In this document: positions 46,838 to 57,920 of the stretch, piece after piece
Numbering within the stretch: the stretch's first letter is position 1
How the letters are laid out: every line of letters begins with the position of its first letter
NCBI GenBank assembly: GCA_907165275.2
Contig: OU015657.1
Span: forward strand, 10,563,001-10,627,000
DNA: 64,000 nucleotides
Source: Zygaena filipendulae
Lineage: Eukaryota > Arthropoda > Insecta > Lepidoptera > Zygaenidae
Reading direction: 5' to 3'
Translations under genes and position numbers: made by a program
The notes under the pieces: generated by a model
The model's database searches: none
Told to the model about the DNA's origin: nothing
The model's input: the letters and a program-made list of their open reading frames with translations, nothing else

Positions 46838-47270
46838 ATAGTATATTTCATTATAAGTGCGGAAAGCCTGTCATTGCAAAGAGTTCCGACAAATGTCTAC
46901 CCGAGCCGAGGCGCAGCCGGAGGTGAGGGTTGACAGTCGGAACTAGTTGCAATGACGGTTCCGCACGTGTACTGAACAACTATTTTTAATACAGTTACGA
47001 AAAAATTAAGCAATTTAATAAAATATCAAAAACACAACAAACTCAACTAAGTTCCAACTGTGATCAAGAGATGGCGCTAGTCGTATTAGTAATGCGAAAC
47101 CTACGTTTCGCAATGCAAAAAGTGTGTCAAAGTCGTGTCGCCATTTTTGACAGTTGGCAAAGAGAACACACGAGTTCGGGAAAGGCAAACAAAAAGCTCG
47201 AGTATGTAATAGCCCACATCCCGAACGCTAAACGTCCCTGCAATACGCCACTTTTTGAGCAACTGTATTA
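46838..47270. mobile_element. Double-hairpin repeat unit, copy 2
   Basis: Same layout as 33030-33456, with a variant loop 'gaggcgcagccggaggtgag'. It is immediately followed by copy 3, with which it is nearly identical. Confidence 0.8.
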
Positions 47271-47699
47271 AAATAGTATATTTCATTATAAGTGCGGAAA
47301 GCCTGTCATTGCAAAGAGTTCCGACAAATGTCTACCCGAGCCGAGGCGCAGCCGAAGGTGAGGGTTGACAGTCGGAACTAGTTGCAATGACGGTTCCGCA
47401 CGTGTACTGAACAACTATTTTTAATACAGTTACGAAAAATTAAGCAATTTAATAAAATATCAAAAACACAACAACTAAGTTCCAACTGTGATCAAGAGAT
47501 GGCGCTAGTCGTATTAGTAATGCGAAACCTACGTTTCGCAATGCAAAAAGTGTGTCAAAGTCGTGTCGCCATTTTGACAGTTGGCAAAGAGAACGCACGA
47601 GTTCGGGAAAGGTAAACAAAAAGCTCGAGTATGTAATAGGCCACATCCCGAACGCTAAACGTCCCTGCAATACGCCACTTTTTGAGCAACTGTATTAAA
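47271..47699. mobile_element. Double-hairpin repeat unit, copy 3
   Basis: Differs from copy 2 by only a handful of substitutions and small deletions. One lost T ('ccattttgac' for 'ccatttttgac') frameshifts the short frame present in copies 1 and 2, which argues against that frame being a gene. Confidence 0.8.
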
Positions 47700-48400
47700 A
47701 AAATATTTTCTTGCATCCTCTTGCATCGCTGTTTTTTTCTTTTATTTATTACTTACTTACCTACCTACTAAAAACACTATATTTTTTTTCCGATATCTCC
47801 AATACCAAAATCTACGCGGAATTTCAAATATTACCTACTTAATATATTTTTTATTATTTTATATAATTTTAGTAGGTATACCAACTAGTCGCGAGATAAG
47901 AAAACAATTATTAGTACCTACTTACGTATATTTTATAATTAAGGTTTAATAATTAAAAACCAATTGTACCTATATTATAGCGAGAAAATTGAAATTCGTA
48001 TGAGAACTGAATGTGGATCCACCTTAACCCCGGGTTACGTACCTACCTATATTTTTTCTTCCTGTACCCATCATATTGTGTTTTACGAACTTCAAAGGCC
48101 AATCGTATTCGATCGAATAAACACAGCGACTCTTCCGCATAGCTACGTAACGACCTTTATCAACGTAAAATGACAGTGATGATAAATAAATAATAATTCG
48201 TTCGTATTTGGGTTGGGACTTGGGTACGTAGGTATAGTTAAGTAGATAACAAGTCAGAGAAACTCGTTTTTCTGGCAGCCCATAAATATTATACTGCCGA
48301 GTTATTTTTAGCTTAAGTTTTAGCCCAGTTCGGTGATTTCGATTCAGCGAGTCCACGAACACAATTTTACACTAGCTAGCAAGCATCGACCGCGACGACG
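47700..48400. other. No gene recognised
   Basis: AT-rich spacer; short frames show no motifs. Confidence 0.5.
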
Positions 48401-48720
48401 ACTGCACATAACGGTATTGGAAGTCTTTCGAGCCACGTTCAGCTCAGGGCCACTCGTGCGAGACGAGTAATCTAATTAATATCCTATTAGAAACCATCGT
48501 TTTAATAACCCATTATATCAATAGCCCTTTGAATAACGGGTTCGCGATCCGGTTTTGTGTACCAATTAGGTACGTCCTCACAGTCGTAGGAGTGAGGAGT
48601 CTGAGAAATTACCTCGTGAGTGTGGCTGACGACGACGCCAACCCGGGCGCGACGGTCTACGACGTAGCGCTGCCAAGCGAGCCGCACGAATCAGTCCAAA
48701 ATCTAACTATATAACACTGT
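48401..48720. other. CpG-rich segment with short open frames on both strands
   Basis: A plus-strand frame (48529-48714, ...LVSVADDDANPGATVYDVAL...) and a minus-strand frame (48502-48687, ...YDCEDVPNWYTKPDREPVIQ...) overlap. CpG content is above the surroundings. I cannot decide whether it is an exon, a promoter or an old transposon piece. Confidence 0.25.
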
Positions 48721-49072
48721 TAGCACTACAAATACAATAATTGTTGTCTTTTTGCACCATTTCTCAACAGTTAATAAGGTTTTTCGATAAGCACACGAAT
48801 TAAAGTACGGGCAGAAATCGCCAAGTTATCGGCCGCACATGCACTCCTTAGCACAACTCGCAGCGGACTGACAGAGAAGAGAGAGGGGAACTAAGGGGGA
48901 GGGGGGAGTAGTCGCCTTCGTTTTTCGCTTCAACCACTTCGCTCGTGCAGCGTGCTCGATGGCTCGTTGTGTCGCTCGCTCACACAATCTCTCGGCAGCA
49001 GAGAGGGCGCAAAGAAAAAAGATTACCGTCCGATTTGAACCGAGAACACCCGACAGCGATTCGACTGTATAC

Positions 49073-49500
49073 TAGCTGTTCCCTGCGGTTTCACCCGGGC
49101 CGCGTTAGTTTCGGAGATCCCGCGGATATTCCGAGACAAAAGTAGTTAACTACAACCCTATATTTTTTTGAACCTACATTTGACAACATGTGTAGGTAGT
49201 AGGTATGCAAATTTAATGTAGTTTTTTCCGCATTAATTTCGGACTTCCCGTGGCAATTCCGGGTTAAAAAGTAGCCTATGTCCTTCTCTGTACCCCTAAC
49301 CATGTGCATGCAAAATTTCGTGGTGGTCGGTTGAGCCGTTTAGTCGTGAAAGCGTAACAAACAAACAAACTCACTTTCGCATTCATAATAATTACTAGCT
49401 GTTCCCTGCGGTTTCACCCGCGTTAATTTCGGAGACAGACAAAATATAGACAGACAGACAGAGTTACTTTCACATTTATAATATTAGTAGGGATTATCTA
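49073..49500 (-). repeat. Cluster of three inverted R repeat pieces
   Basis: Piece 1 (49073-49150) starts 'actagctgttccctgcggtt'. Piece 2 (49225-49393) has 'ttccgcattaatttcggact' and a full head 'aactcactttcgcattcat'. Piece 3 (49394-49500) again starts 'tactagctgttccctgcggt' and ends 'tttataatattagtaggg', with a GACA run replacing its core. Confidence 0.75.
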
Positions 49501-51284
49501 GTAAGGATTCATTATTCTTTTTGGTGGGATTCATGGGCGATCAAGGGGGCGTGCGCGTGCCTGCGACGAATAATAGTAGGAAATTATGATTTAAGAACAG
49601 AGAAAGAATTAATAGGTATTAATAAAATTGTGGAAACTGGAAACACTCCACGGAGAAGTTGATATTCTTCTCTCATTTTAGGGTTCCGTGTCTTGTCCTT
49701 AAGGGAATTTCCGTGCCTTTAAGTGGCTATGTCGGAAAATAAAATAAAATGTTGGAAAGACGGTGATTGCGGTATGACTGCATGAAGTGATGACTGCTTG
49801 CGCGCGAGACTAAATATGTTTGCGATAAAAACAGAGAGTCAATAGGTAAATAGTAAATACATAGTAGGTACCTATTTTGTATTTTTTTTTCTATCAAGAA
49901 AATTTATCGTTATCGTTTTTTTTTTGTAATATAGAATTTCAAATAACTACATAAATAATTATGTAACAACTATTTAGATATATCCGAAAATCAAACTCCT
50001 GATCTTATTTAGTACAAACACCCTGTATCTCTTCAATCTACATTCTCTACATATTATACATTACAATGATTACAATCCAATAAATACGATAGAAAACCTT
50101 CTTAATGCAAGTTAATAAAAATATACTTATTCCAAATATACCTACATGTTAAGTTGCTCTCTGGTACTATGGTACTCACAAAAACAAACCCGTTAAAAAG
50201 CAATTTGTTTGACGCAAAATCGTGAGTATGCGGGAAAATTTCTCTGAGCGAGAAATAGAGTTTTTGCCAGTACCTAATAACCCGTTCGCGGTCGGCTGGC
50301 GCGGGCGTTCCGTTCCGCGCAGGTTTGCGTCGACTTTCCACGTGTTCGCACAACTTTCCGATGTTAATGTGCGTTTTGCTCGTGAGAAATTGCTGCAAAA
50401 CCTAGGTACATTCCAAAACACATTCATTTTGAGCTGTTATTATTAAGTAATATCAAATCACTGCGCTACCCAATCACATGCAGGCTTCCGTGCCTATTTC
50501 CCGGTTGGGACATTGACGTAGGTGGGTTATGAAATTATAATAATGTCATGGGGTGGATTTGGTGTATAATGATCACGAAGTTTCGCTATAAAGGTGATCT
50601 ACACTTTGAAGTTATCAGCTCATGAGGCTACGGTATTGGAGTCGACCTGTCGTCTCTACAACGCTGAACGCGTTACGCGACGCAGTCTTCTACTACAGTC
50701 TCTCGTTCGCGCTTCGTCAGCTCGTTGGAGTGCCGGACAAATTCAAATTGTAATTGTGTTAATTTTAGTTTAGTTTGTGTATGGGCTATGGCACATTGTT
50801 GAACTGTGTGTGTATACCTGGAGTCTCAAGCGCCCTGGTGGCGGTGGTGTTGCGAGCACATTTTTAGTAATTTTTTATGAATATTTTGAAATTAGAATAT
50901 ATACGCGTAGATTAGAACTTAAAAACAAAGAAAATACGATACATATTTGGGTTATTGATTTTTAAGGAATATTTACTTACTACCTACATTATTTATATGA
51001 TGAATGTACTTAATATTGTTTTCAGTTTGCTAGTGTTTCTTTCAGTAGGTACCTACCTAACTCATATTAATTATAATAATAACTTTTATTCAATAAAAAA
51101 AAAATAATAGGTCACTTTTCTATTGTTAGTAATATCATAAAGAGGAATGATTTTATTTTTTATTTATGATATTTTTGTTATTTATATAACAAGATTGAAA
51201 AATGCTCCTTAGATTATTTTCAGTGGAGTGAAAGTTGCAAATAAAAGAAATAGGTACCAAACTTTTGTAATTATAGGTATATGA
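49501..51284. other. No supported gene
   Basis: Includes a CG-enriched stretch at 50270-50400 with a 74-codon frame (MSMRENFSEREIEFLPVPNN...) lacking motifs, and a promoter-like patch near 50640-50730 (gaacgcgttacgcgacgcag). Neither is tied to an exon. Confidence 0.3.
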
Positions 51285-51362
51285 ACTAGCAGTTCCTCGT
51301 GGTTTCACCCGCGTTAATTGCGGAAATCTTGCGGAAATTCCGAGACAAAAAGTTGAATAAGT
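51285..51362 (-). repeat. R repeat fragment
   Basis: 'actagcagttcctcgtggtt', 'cgcgttaattgcggaaatct', 'ttccgagacaaaaagt'; only the 3' half remains. Confidence 0.65.
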
Positions 51363-51794
51363 TTCAGTGGGATCGAAAAACAAAATGGTTTTCGTTAATT
51401 TCTTTCACGTTTCAATCAGTAAACGGTTAACTGGTAGGTAGGTAGTAGGTATTAAGAGCACTCAGTGAATTGACAAAATTGTACGCTGACTTTCTATAGT
51501 AAACTACTTGGACTACAATGAAGCATTAAGTGAACTGTTACACAACATAACAACACAACCCTATTCATTGGTAGGTAGGTACCTAGCTAGTATTTTTTCG
51601 GTTTATGAATCTGAGCACTGCATAGCAATAATTGGCATTTGGCAATCGATAGTCGTCGCTCGACGATCTATAAGCTTTGTTTATCTATACATGTAAATAA
51701 AATTGAAGTGTCTGTAATTATAAAATTAACAGCTTTTCACTAAATATAATATATAAAAGTATATTATATGGTAGGCACTTAACTACTTACATCA

Positions 51795-51998
51795 GATATT
51801 GTTTTTTTTTTTAATTTTTGTCTGTCTGTTTGTTTGTTCCGGCTAATCTCTGAAACGGCTGGATCGATTTTAACGGGACTTTCACTGGCAGCTAGCTGAT
51901 GTTCTAAGAAGTAACTTAGACTACTTTTATTTTAGAAAATATAGTTCCTGCGGGAATTCCGGAACTCACACGGGTGAAACCGCGAGGCACAGCTCATA
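51795..51998 (+). repeat. R repeat copy
   Basis: 'tctgtctgtttgtttgttcc', 'aaacggctggatcgatttta', 'gttcctgcgggaattccgga' and 'accgcgaggcacagct'. It is a sister of 18301-18504. Confidence 0.75.
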
Positions 51999-52569
51999 AT
52001 ATAAATGATTTTTGTTTAAAGGATTGCAAGCCGAAATTTACGGTAGATATCATGTTTACAGTAGACGTTAAAAATCGTGCCTATGCCTCTAATACAGATT
52101 TTCATTATACGTCCGTAGATAACGACGTGTAAGTTGACCTAGATAATAATATAGCGGAAGGCGTTAACTCCGTCATTGAGATAGGCACTAAACTTATGAT
52201 TCAACACCATCCGCTAAAGTATCTCTCGAGTCTCGCACGATTTACATTTACCGTTGTTACGTAAAACGATAAAATATCTGTCCAATTTTACATTTTTCAT
52301 GTTTGATGTTAAAAATAATCGGCTTTTGGAATATTGCGGTGAGTGATGACCGGTCCAGGAATTATTTAGTTAACCAATCCTTTAAAAAGTTATGAAAAAT
52401 TCCTTGACTTGCCTGCCATATATTATGTTTACCCACCTAAAGTTTTAATGTTTGTTTTTCAGTAAAAAAAAAACGCTAAAAACAAATAGGCACAAAATGT
52501 TTTGTAAATTTGTATTAACAGCAAGGCACTGATTAAAATCGTCTATAAAAAGTGATTGATAAGACGTAT
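51999..52569. other. No gene recognised
   Basis: AT-rich spacer; no frames or repeats could be supported. Confidence 0.5.
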
Positions 52570-52746
52570 CCTTACTATGTTTCTATTATAAAAGTGACAA
52601 TGAGTTTGTTTGTGAAGTAGGTATGTCTGTTTGTTACGCATCATGAAATTTTGCACACACGTTATCAGGAATACAGAGAAGACATAGGGTACTTTTTGTC
52701 TCAGAATTCCCGCAGGAACTCCGTAATTGCCGCGGGGAACAGCTCG
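52570..52746 (+). repeat. R repeat copy
   Basis: 'aagtgacaatgagtttgttt', 'gcacacacgttatcaggaat', 'agaattcccgcaggaactcc' and 'gccgcggggaacagct'. It has a complete head and tail. Confidence 0.75.
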
Positions 52747-53274
52747 TATGTATACAATACATAGGTATGTAATTAAATATTTTTTTAAATGAGTAAATAA
52801 ATCGTCATGGTCAGACATGGCGTTACTTAATTTATTCTTATTTTAATTTCAATTTTTAAAACATTAATTAATGGACTATTAAAAAAGAGGTTATCAATGT
52901 AATTTTAATCATTGATATTACTAGAATAAATTTAATACTTAAGTTGTTAAGAATTTAGACATAATAACATTGATACAATATATTATCTTCATTTGGCATC
53001 ACACTATCACATATCATTAAATGTGAACGAATAAAAACGATAAAAATTGTGTATCCTCTCTTCACAGCTTTATATTAGATCATCTTTAAAATACACCATA
53101 AAACCGGAAGATAAAGTGGTAAAACCTTTGGGTAAAACGCGGTTTTAGTTAACAATAAGAATAATATTACAAATAATTATGCTAACATAGTTTAGTTATT
53201 AGCTCATCTGCTCTGCAAATGATGATGCAATATTTTGTCAAGTCGCGTTGTGAAAGCTGATCCGATGAAATTGG

Positions 53275-53385
53275 GAGCATCCGAGCATCGTGGGTCGGCG
53301 CGCGCCGCCCGCTGTGCGCGTGAGTCGACCGCGACCGGCGCGCGGCGTACGACTGAGCTGCGCGGTGCGACCACAGAGAAACTAA
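53275..53385. promoter_or_regulatory. CpG island, possible promoter
   Basis: Dense CpG (tcggcgcgcgccgcccgctg, accggcgcgcggcgtacgac) between AT-rich sequences, with a donor-like 'tgcgc|gtgagt' inside. It lies beside the dispersed repeat also found at 11645. Confidence 0.3.
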
Positions 53386-53417
53386 ATTAAATAGAGATGA
53401 ACTGACCTAATAACTTC

Positions 53418-53660
53418 TTTTGCTCGCATCCCAAGTATATTTTCTACAATATTCCCAAAACTTTGAATTTTGAAAAGAATGACTAACTCACTACTTAAGT
53501 AAAAACGTACCCAACTAAACCCCTTATTATGCAACAGTTGCATAAATAAAGTACATATTAATAGATTTCGTTTTGTTAATGGATGGTTTTGTGCGTTATG
53601 ACTAGTTTTGTGTGTGAAAATCACCCGGCGACACTGGTTTTAATTTGTTTCCATACTAAA
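53418..53660. repeat. Dispersed repeat, pair with 11645-11815
   Basis: Shares ordered blocks with 11645-11815, including 'ttttgaaaa', 'aaaaacgta' and 'cccggcgacactggtttt'. It has an additional middle segment containing 'ttatgcaacagttgcataa', a short palindrome. Confidence 0.55.
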
Positions 53661-54335
53661 CAGAGTTGATGTCTGTGGGCGCGACCAGTCGCGGGGCTAA
53701 AACTGCGACGACACTGCGACTCTGCATACTATCCAAAATTCCACACCAGCTACAGCGGTAGTTATATACCTACCTACGACTTGAAATGGTTAATTATTCA
53801 TATTCACCAGAAATTGCCAAAATTTCCGCCTTTTGTGTGCACTTTTTCGTGTAGGTACAATATCTACGTGCATTAATCAGCACAACATCAGACGTAACTT
53901 ATTTATTAACAAAAAGTAAGAAAGTCAACATCTTTTCAAGCATTAAAAGATAAAATAAGTAAGTTATAACAGAACTTGCGTCTGAAAATAAATAAAAAAG
54001 TATTTTCATAAAAAAAACCGACTTCAAGACACACAACTGAAAAGGGAAAAAATATAAAATAAAAATATAAATATAGCTAACATCTGGCAAATTCACAATA
54101 AATATGATTTTCTGAGTTACTGTTTGTATTGTTTTTTTATTAGACTCGTAAAATTTCAAAATCCCACAGGTTGACTGCAATGATGTTAAGATATATTTTG
54201 TTTTTTTTTTTTATTTCATCATAAAATGTAGAAAACAAAGCAACTATCTATTTATACTATTAGTAAGGATTGACTGGTTTTAAACTGTTCAATTTATACG
54301 GAGATAATATCATTGTTATTCTTCAAACGAAGTGC

Positions 54336-54435
54336 ACGACTCGGCACGGCGCGGCGCGGCGGCGCGCGGCGGGCAGCGGCGTGGGCCGCGGCGCGCCTGG
54401 GCCCGGTCTGGCTTTGACCCGCGGATTTGGGTCAA
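54336..54435. promoter_or_regulatory. CpG island ending in an everted GGGTCA pair
   Basis: GC-rich run (ggcgcggcgcggcggcgcgc) followed by TTGACCC-gcggattt-GGGTCAA at 54414-54435. The two 7-bp arms are perfectly complementary, which is the arrangement of nuclear-receptor half-sites (everted, 8-base spacing). Function is unproven. Confidence 0.3.
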
Positions 54436-54584
54436 GTGGAATCGATCTACCTATAACCTTTTATACTTACTCTTTATTCTCATCACGTCACTATTGGCGA
54501 GAGGCTGAGCTTTCTAGCTGCATTATGCATAAATATACACGTTTATCAAAACATAAGAGAGATCATATTTTGTTTTCAAATCTT

Positions 54585-54729
54585 CTTTATGATTATAAAA
54601 TGAATGTCTGTATTGCGTTTAGAAACCATTGGTCCGATTGTGATGAAACTTTGGCGAGTTTTCTGTCAGCATCTGCGAAGGTTCCTGATCCCAAAACTCA
54701 CGCGGGTGAAACCGCAGGGCACAGCTAGT
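54585..54729 (+). repeat. R repeat copy
   Basis: 'aaaccattggtccgattgtg', 'gcgaaggttcctgatcccaa' and 'accgcagggcacagctagt'. The open frame across it (54270-54728) ends in repeat sequence and is not a gene. Confidence 0.7.
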
Positions 54730-54881
54730 TATGAATAAAACAGGCCAATCACCCGAAGTTACTGTATAGTGACTATATTGTATAGGTACTCTAAATACTA
54801 TATTGTAAGTTTAACATGTAGGTCTAGGTACCTATATAATTATACATAGTAAGGATATTTAACATAATTATCCTTACTATT

Positions 54882-55348
54882 ATTATTATCTTATACGAAT
54901 GTGAGTTTGTTTATTTTGTAATTACACTTTCACGTCATAAATTTGACGACTCCTTTGGCGCAGATGTCACCATGCCTACCCGCTAATCAAGGGGTTCCGG
55001 GTTCGATTCCCGGTGGGGGTGGACTTGGTGTGATGAACACAGGGTTCCATTTTACAGTCTGGGTGTGTTTATATATCTATAGTATAATATATAAGTAATT
55101 CTATGTAGTATATACCACGTTTGCTTGGTTTCCACGACACAAGCAAATAGCTTACTGTGCGATCAAGTAGATCTGTGTGTTGTGATGTGGATTATTATTA
55201 TTATTATTATAAATACTTAGCCGATCATCGTGAAATCTTGCAAACACGTTGTCAGGGGTACATAGGGTAGGTATAGGTACTTCTTATCCCGGTATTCCCG
55301 CAGACATTCATAAATAAACGCGGGTGAAATAGCGGGGAACAGCGAGTA
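54882..55348 (+). repeat. R repeat copy split by a SINE
   Basis: The left part 'atcttatacgaatgtgagtt' to 'cactttcacgtcataaat' and the right part 'tagccgatcatcgtgaaatc' to 'gggaacagcgagta' join into one R copy. The SINE at 54943-55208 lies between them. Confidence 0.75.
54943..55208 (+). mobile_element. tRNA-derived SINE with ATT tail
   Basis: The tRNA-like head has A box tggcgcagatg and B box ggttcgattcc at normal spacing. The body contains 'ggtgggggtggacttggtgt' and 'gatctgtgtgttgtgatg', then an (ATT)n tail. ATAAAT at 54937-54942 and 55209-55214 is a likely target-site duplication, showing insertion into an older R repeat. Confidence 0.85.
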
Positions 55349-55413
55349 TGGTAGGTAGGTAATAAATATGCGAATGCGTTCGAGTAGTGCCTTGCGCTTG
55401 TACAAGCGCCAGG

Positions 55414-55500
55414 CAGGCTGCTAGAGCCGCGGAGGTGCGGGGGCGCGTGCGGGCGCGGGCGCGGGCGCGGGCGTGAGCCGTTCGACCTACTTGTTACGAG
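55414..55500. repeat. GC-rich (GGGCGC)n tract
   Basis: Four or five GGGCGC units at about 55449-55473 inside a CpG-rich block (ccgcggaggtgcgggggcgc). The G runs could form a G-quadruplex, and the block resembles a promoter-type GC box cluster. Confidence 0.45.
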
Positions 55501-55599
55501 CTCGATCGAGCAATCTCGCTCACAAATGTCAGGATCAAGGCTGGTATTTGATTATTATTTCGACACACCGGATCGTCGCAGTACCTACTTAGGACACCG

Positions 55600-55980
55600 C
55601 CTACTGCCACACTACTGCTAATCGATAGGTACCGGGTTCGATTCCCGGTGGGGGTGGACTTTTTGTGATGACCATAGGGTTCTATACTCTATACTATAAT
55701 ATAATATACAGTATATGTATTGACGACTTTAATGATTACTTAGTTAAGTATAGATTTTTAAAACAAAACTGCCGCAATCAGACAAGTTTAATAAATTAAT
55801 GTTAATTGGGATTTAACTAATTAAGTTAAATCTCATTAAATGCCAATTAACGTTCGTCTCTGAATGCGGCAATTTTGTTTTAAAAATCTATACTTAACTA
55901 AGTAATCATTAAAGTCGACTCTGAGTGCGGCCGTTAGTGTAAGATAAGTAGATCTGTGTTGTGAACTGTTATTATTACAG
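55600..55980 (+). mobile_element. SINE copy interrupted by a palindromic MITE
   Basis: The B-box part 'ggttcgattcccggtggggg' and 'tgatgaccatagggttct' precede the MITE. The SINE's 3' part 'aagtagatctgtgttgtgaa' and an (ATT) tail follow it. The A-box half is degraded. Confidence 0.75.
55728..55936. mobile_element. Long palindromic MITE, 5'-truncated copy
   Basis: Same family as 45512-45776. The right end 'gactctgagtgcggccgt' is intact, but the matching left terminal 18 or so bases are missing. The arms 'ttaaaacaaaactgccgcaa' and 'aattttgttttaaaaatcta' pair almost fully. Confidence 0.8.
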
Positions 55981-57302
55981 AAAGTAGGTGGGTACCTATC
56001 TACTTAAAAAGGCAAAGATTTCAATAGAAAAATGAACGATAGTTACAAGACTTACTCGTATTTGTTTATTGCAATTAATTTCAGAAGGGTGAAAATAAGT
56101 GAGAACCGTGTTACACTTTAAAAGAACTTCATTAAATTTTGAAAATAAAACTATAGGTACCTACAGCGGCTTTTTGTCTAAAACATAAACGAATTTCACA
56201 TTCAAAAATAAATTTTTATGAAACATGCTTAGCCAAACAAAGCCAAATAAAGAAATCCGTTATTATCTTCTTAATCATAGAAATTCATACAGTACTTATT
56301 GTAAGTATTTTTAAAGTTCATTGATCCGAGCATGGACCAATAAAACCAGATGTTTAAGTTGGTCCATGGATCCGAGTGATAGACTCGTAAGTATATTGAA
56401 AATTTACAATAAAAAAAACACGTAAAATAGGATACAAAATAACGAAAATAAAATAAAATAGGACTAACAATCTCAACAAAGAAGATTATTTGTTATTTCT
56501 GTTCTAACATTTAAAAAACAATATTTTTGTCTAAAATTCGAACGTATTGATTTTAAGATTATAACGGCTGCCTTTAAATCCTAACTTGACTCTGCCGTAA
56601 TACAAACAATTTCACTGAGAAATTAGATGCAACAGCTCACAAATCACAATAGACTTACATAAACATAAATTAAAAATTGAGCCAGTTACCCGAATTAAAC
56701 TAAATGCATGTTACAAGTAACTATTTATAAGATATATTGAAATACAATTGTTTTGACTAAAAGCTTTCTACTGTCACTTTAGCTCGTATAGCACAAGCAT
56801 GTACATTGTACAAGCACCAACACAATATTTGTCACGTTATTTATATTTATTCAGCTATATGTATATGACATGACTAGTCTCCTATTAATTAATTTTAGTA
56901 GATAGCATTTAGTATTTTTTGATTAGAAGAAGTATTTGTACAACCTTTCACAACTCTATGATGAGACATCAAACAGACTAGACTCTATCTCGCACTATTA
57001 GATTTTATTAACAAACGGAACAAACCCAGAAACACGCAAGACACAGCAAACCGAAGTTATATTCTTAACGTATAAATTAATTTTGTAGAAACCGGACAGG
57101 GTTTTAGTGTACGGACAAACATAAGTGGCACTGTGATGTATACATTTTGATGATTTTCCTTTTATTTAACTGAAGAATTTACATAGTTTAATATACCTAA
57201 GCGGGTATCTCAAGGTGCTACAGGGACGCCTCTCGTAGACGAATAGAGAAAATATATTTATGTACTGAAAAGGACATCACCAATTAAAAATTGAACCATA
57301 TT
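55981..57302. other. No gene recognised; possibly 3' flank of exon D
   Basis: AT-rich. A hairpin 'catggaccaa...ttggtccatg' lies at 56332-56370. Reverse AATAAA signals occur at 57004-57009 and 57161-57166, which could end a minus-strand transcript from exon D. Confidence 0.35.
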
Positions 57303-57455
57303 TTAAATCCCCTGCCGCTTTAGCCAAGGAACGGAATCTTATTCTCACGTGGTCACGCAAAACTGAACATTTGATTGGACGATTCTGCGTGACACGAGTA
57401 TTCGTTTCTTACTTATTCGATTATATTATCAACTTGGCTTAGGAGATTGAACATT
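57303..57455. mobile_element. 'ccccttagccaa' MITE, copy 2
   Basis: 'gccgctttagccaagg' at the left and 'caacttggcttagg' at the right are inverted. The middle 'gattggacgattctgcgtga' corresponds to 'gattggacgattttacatgg' of the copy at 63122-63272. It would lie in the 3'UTR or flank of exon D. Confidence 0.65.
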
Positions 57456-57539
57456 TTGCGAATTCGACGTACCTACTGCACCTAAACGATTTAAATACGC
57501 GCGACCCGATTCCCGGAACACGTCCGGTCCGGGATCGGT

Positions 57540-57806
57540 TTAGAACTGTATGCGATAGTGGTGTGTCCGCTTGTTATCCTTGGCGGACTCGGCGGAGCGC
57601 CTCCTGGCGGCGGCGTACACCGCCAGCTTGGAGGGCGAGGGCAGGCTGGCGTCGCGCGCGCGCACCAGCGACTCGCGCGACTCGGCGGCCGGCAGCGACG
57701 CGGACGTCGGCACCGACGGCAGCGGCTTGCGCGCCGCGTCGTACGGCAGCGGCGAGCTGCGGGACGCGCTCGACGCTATCGAACCGGAGCCGGAGCCCGT
57801 CGAGTC
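57540..57806 (-). CDS. Terminal exon D: Ser/Pro/Arg-rich C-terminus ending HHYRIQF
   Basis: On the minus strand, a gtgcgcag acceptor is followed by 88 codons and TAA (57540-57542). The protein reads DSTGSGSGSIASSASRSSPL, then PYDAARKPLPSVPTSASLP, AESRESLVRARDASLPSPSK and LAVYAAARRRSAESAKDNKR, ending THHYRIQF. It is low in hydrophobic residues and rich in Ser, Ala, Arg and Pro, typical of a disordered cytoplasmic tail with possible phosphorylation and SH3/14-3-3 sites. GC content is far above that of the flanks, with C/G at third positions. It enters in phase 0, matching exon C, from which it is separated by a 940-bp intron. I do not recognise the family. Open frames on the plus strand are shadows. 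Confidence 0.65.
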   Translation of the reverse strand, partial: DSTGSGSGSIASSASRSSPLPYDAARKPLPSVPTSASLPAAESRESLVRARDASLPSPSKLAVYAAARRRSAESAKDNKRTHHYRIQF

Positions 57807-57920
57807 CTGCGCACAACCGACCGTGCGAGCGCGGCCCACCGCCGCGCCGTGCGCCGCGCGCCGTGGGCACGGCAGACAAGTTCACAACAATAATGGGCAT
57901 GTTGACTAATTTTTATTTTT

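Noticed and set aside
54270..54728. 152-codon plus-strand frame
   Set aside because: It runs through a CpG island and ends in an R repeat; no coding signal remains once these are removed.
54943..55020. Functional tRNA gene
   Set aside because: The A and B boxes are good, but the acceptor stem does not close and the tRNA-like part continues into a SINE body and ATT tail.
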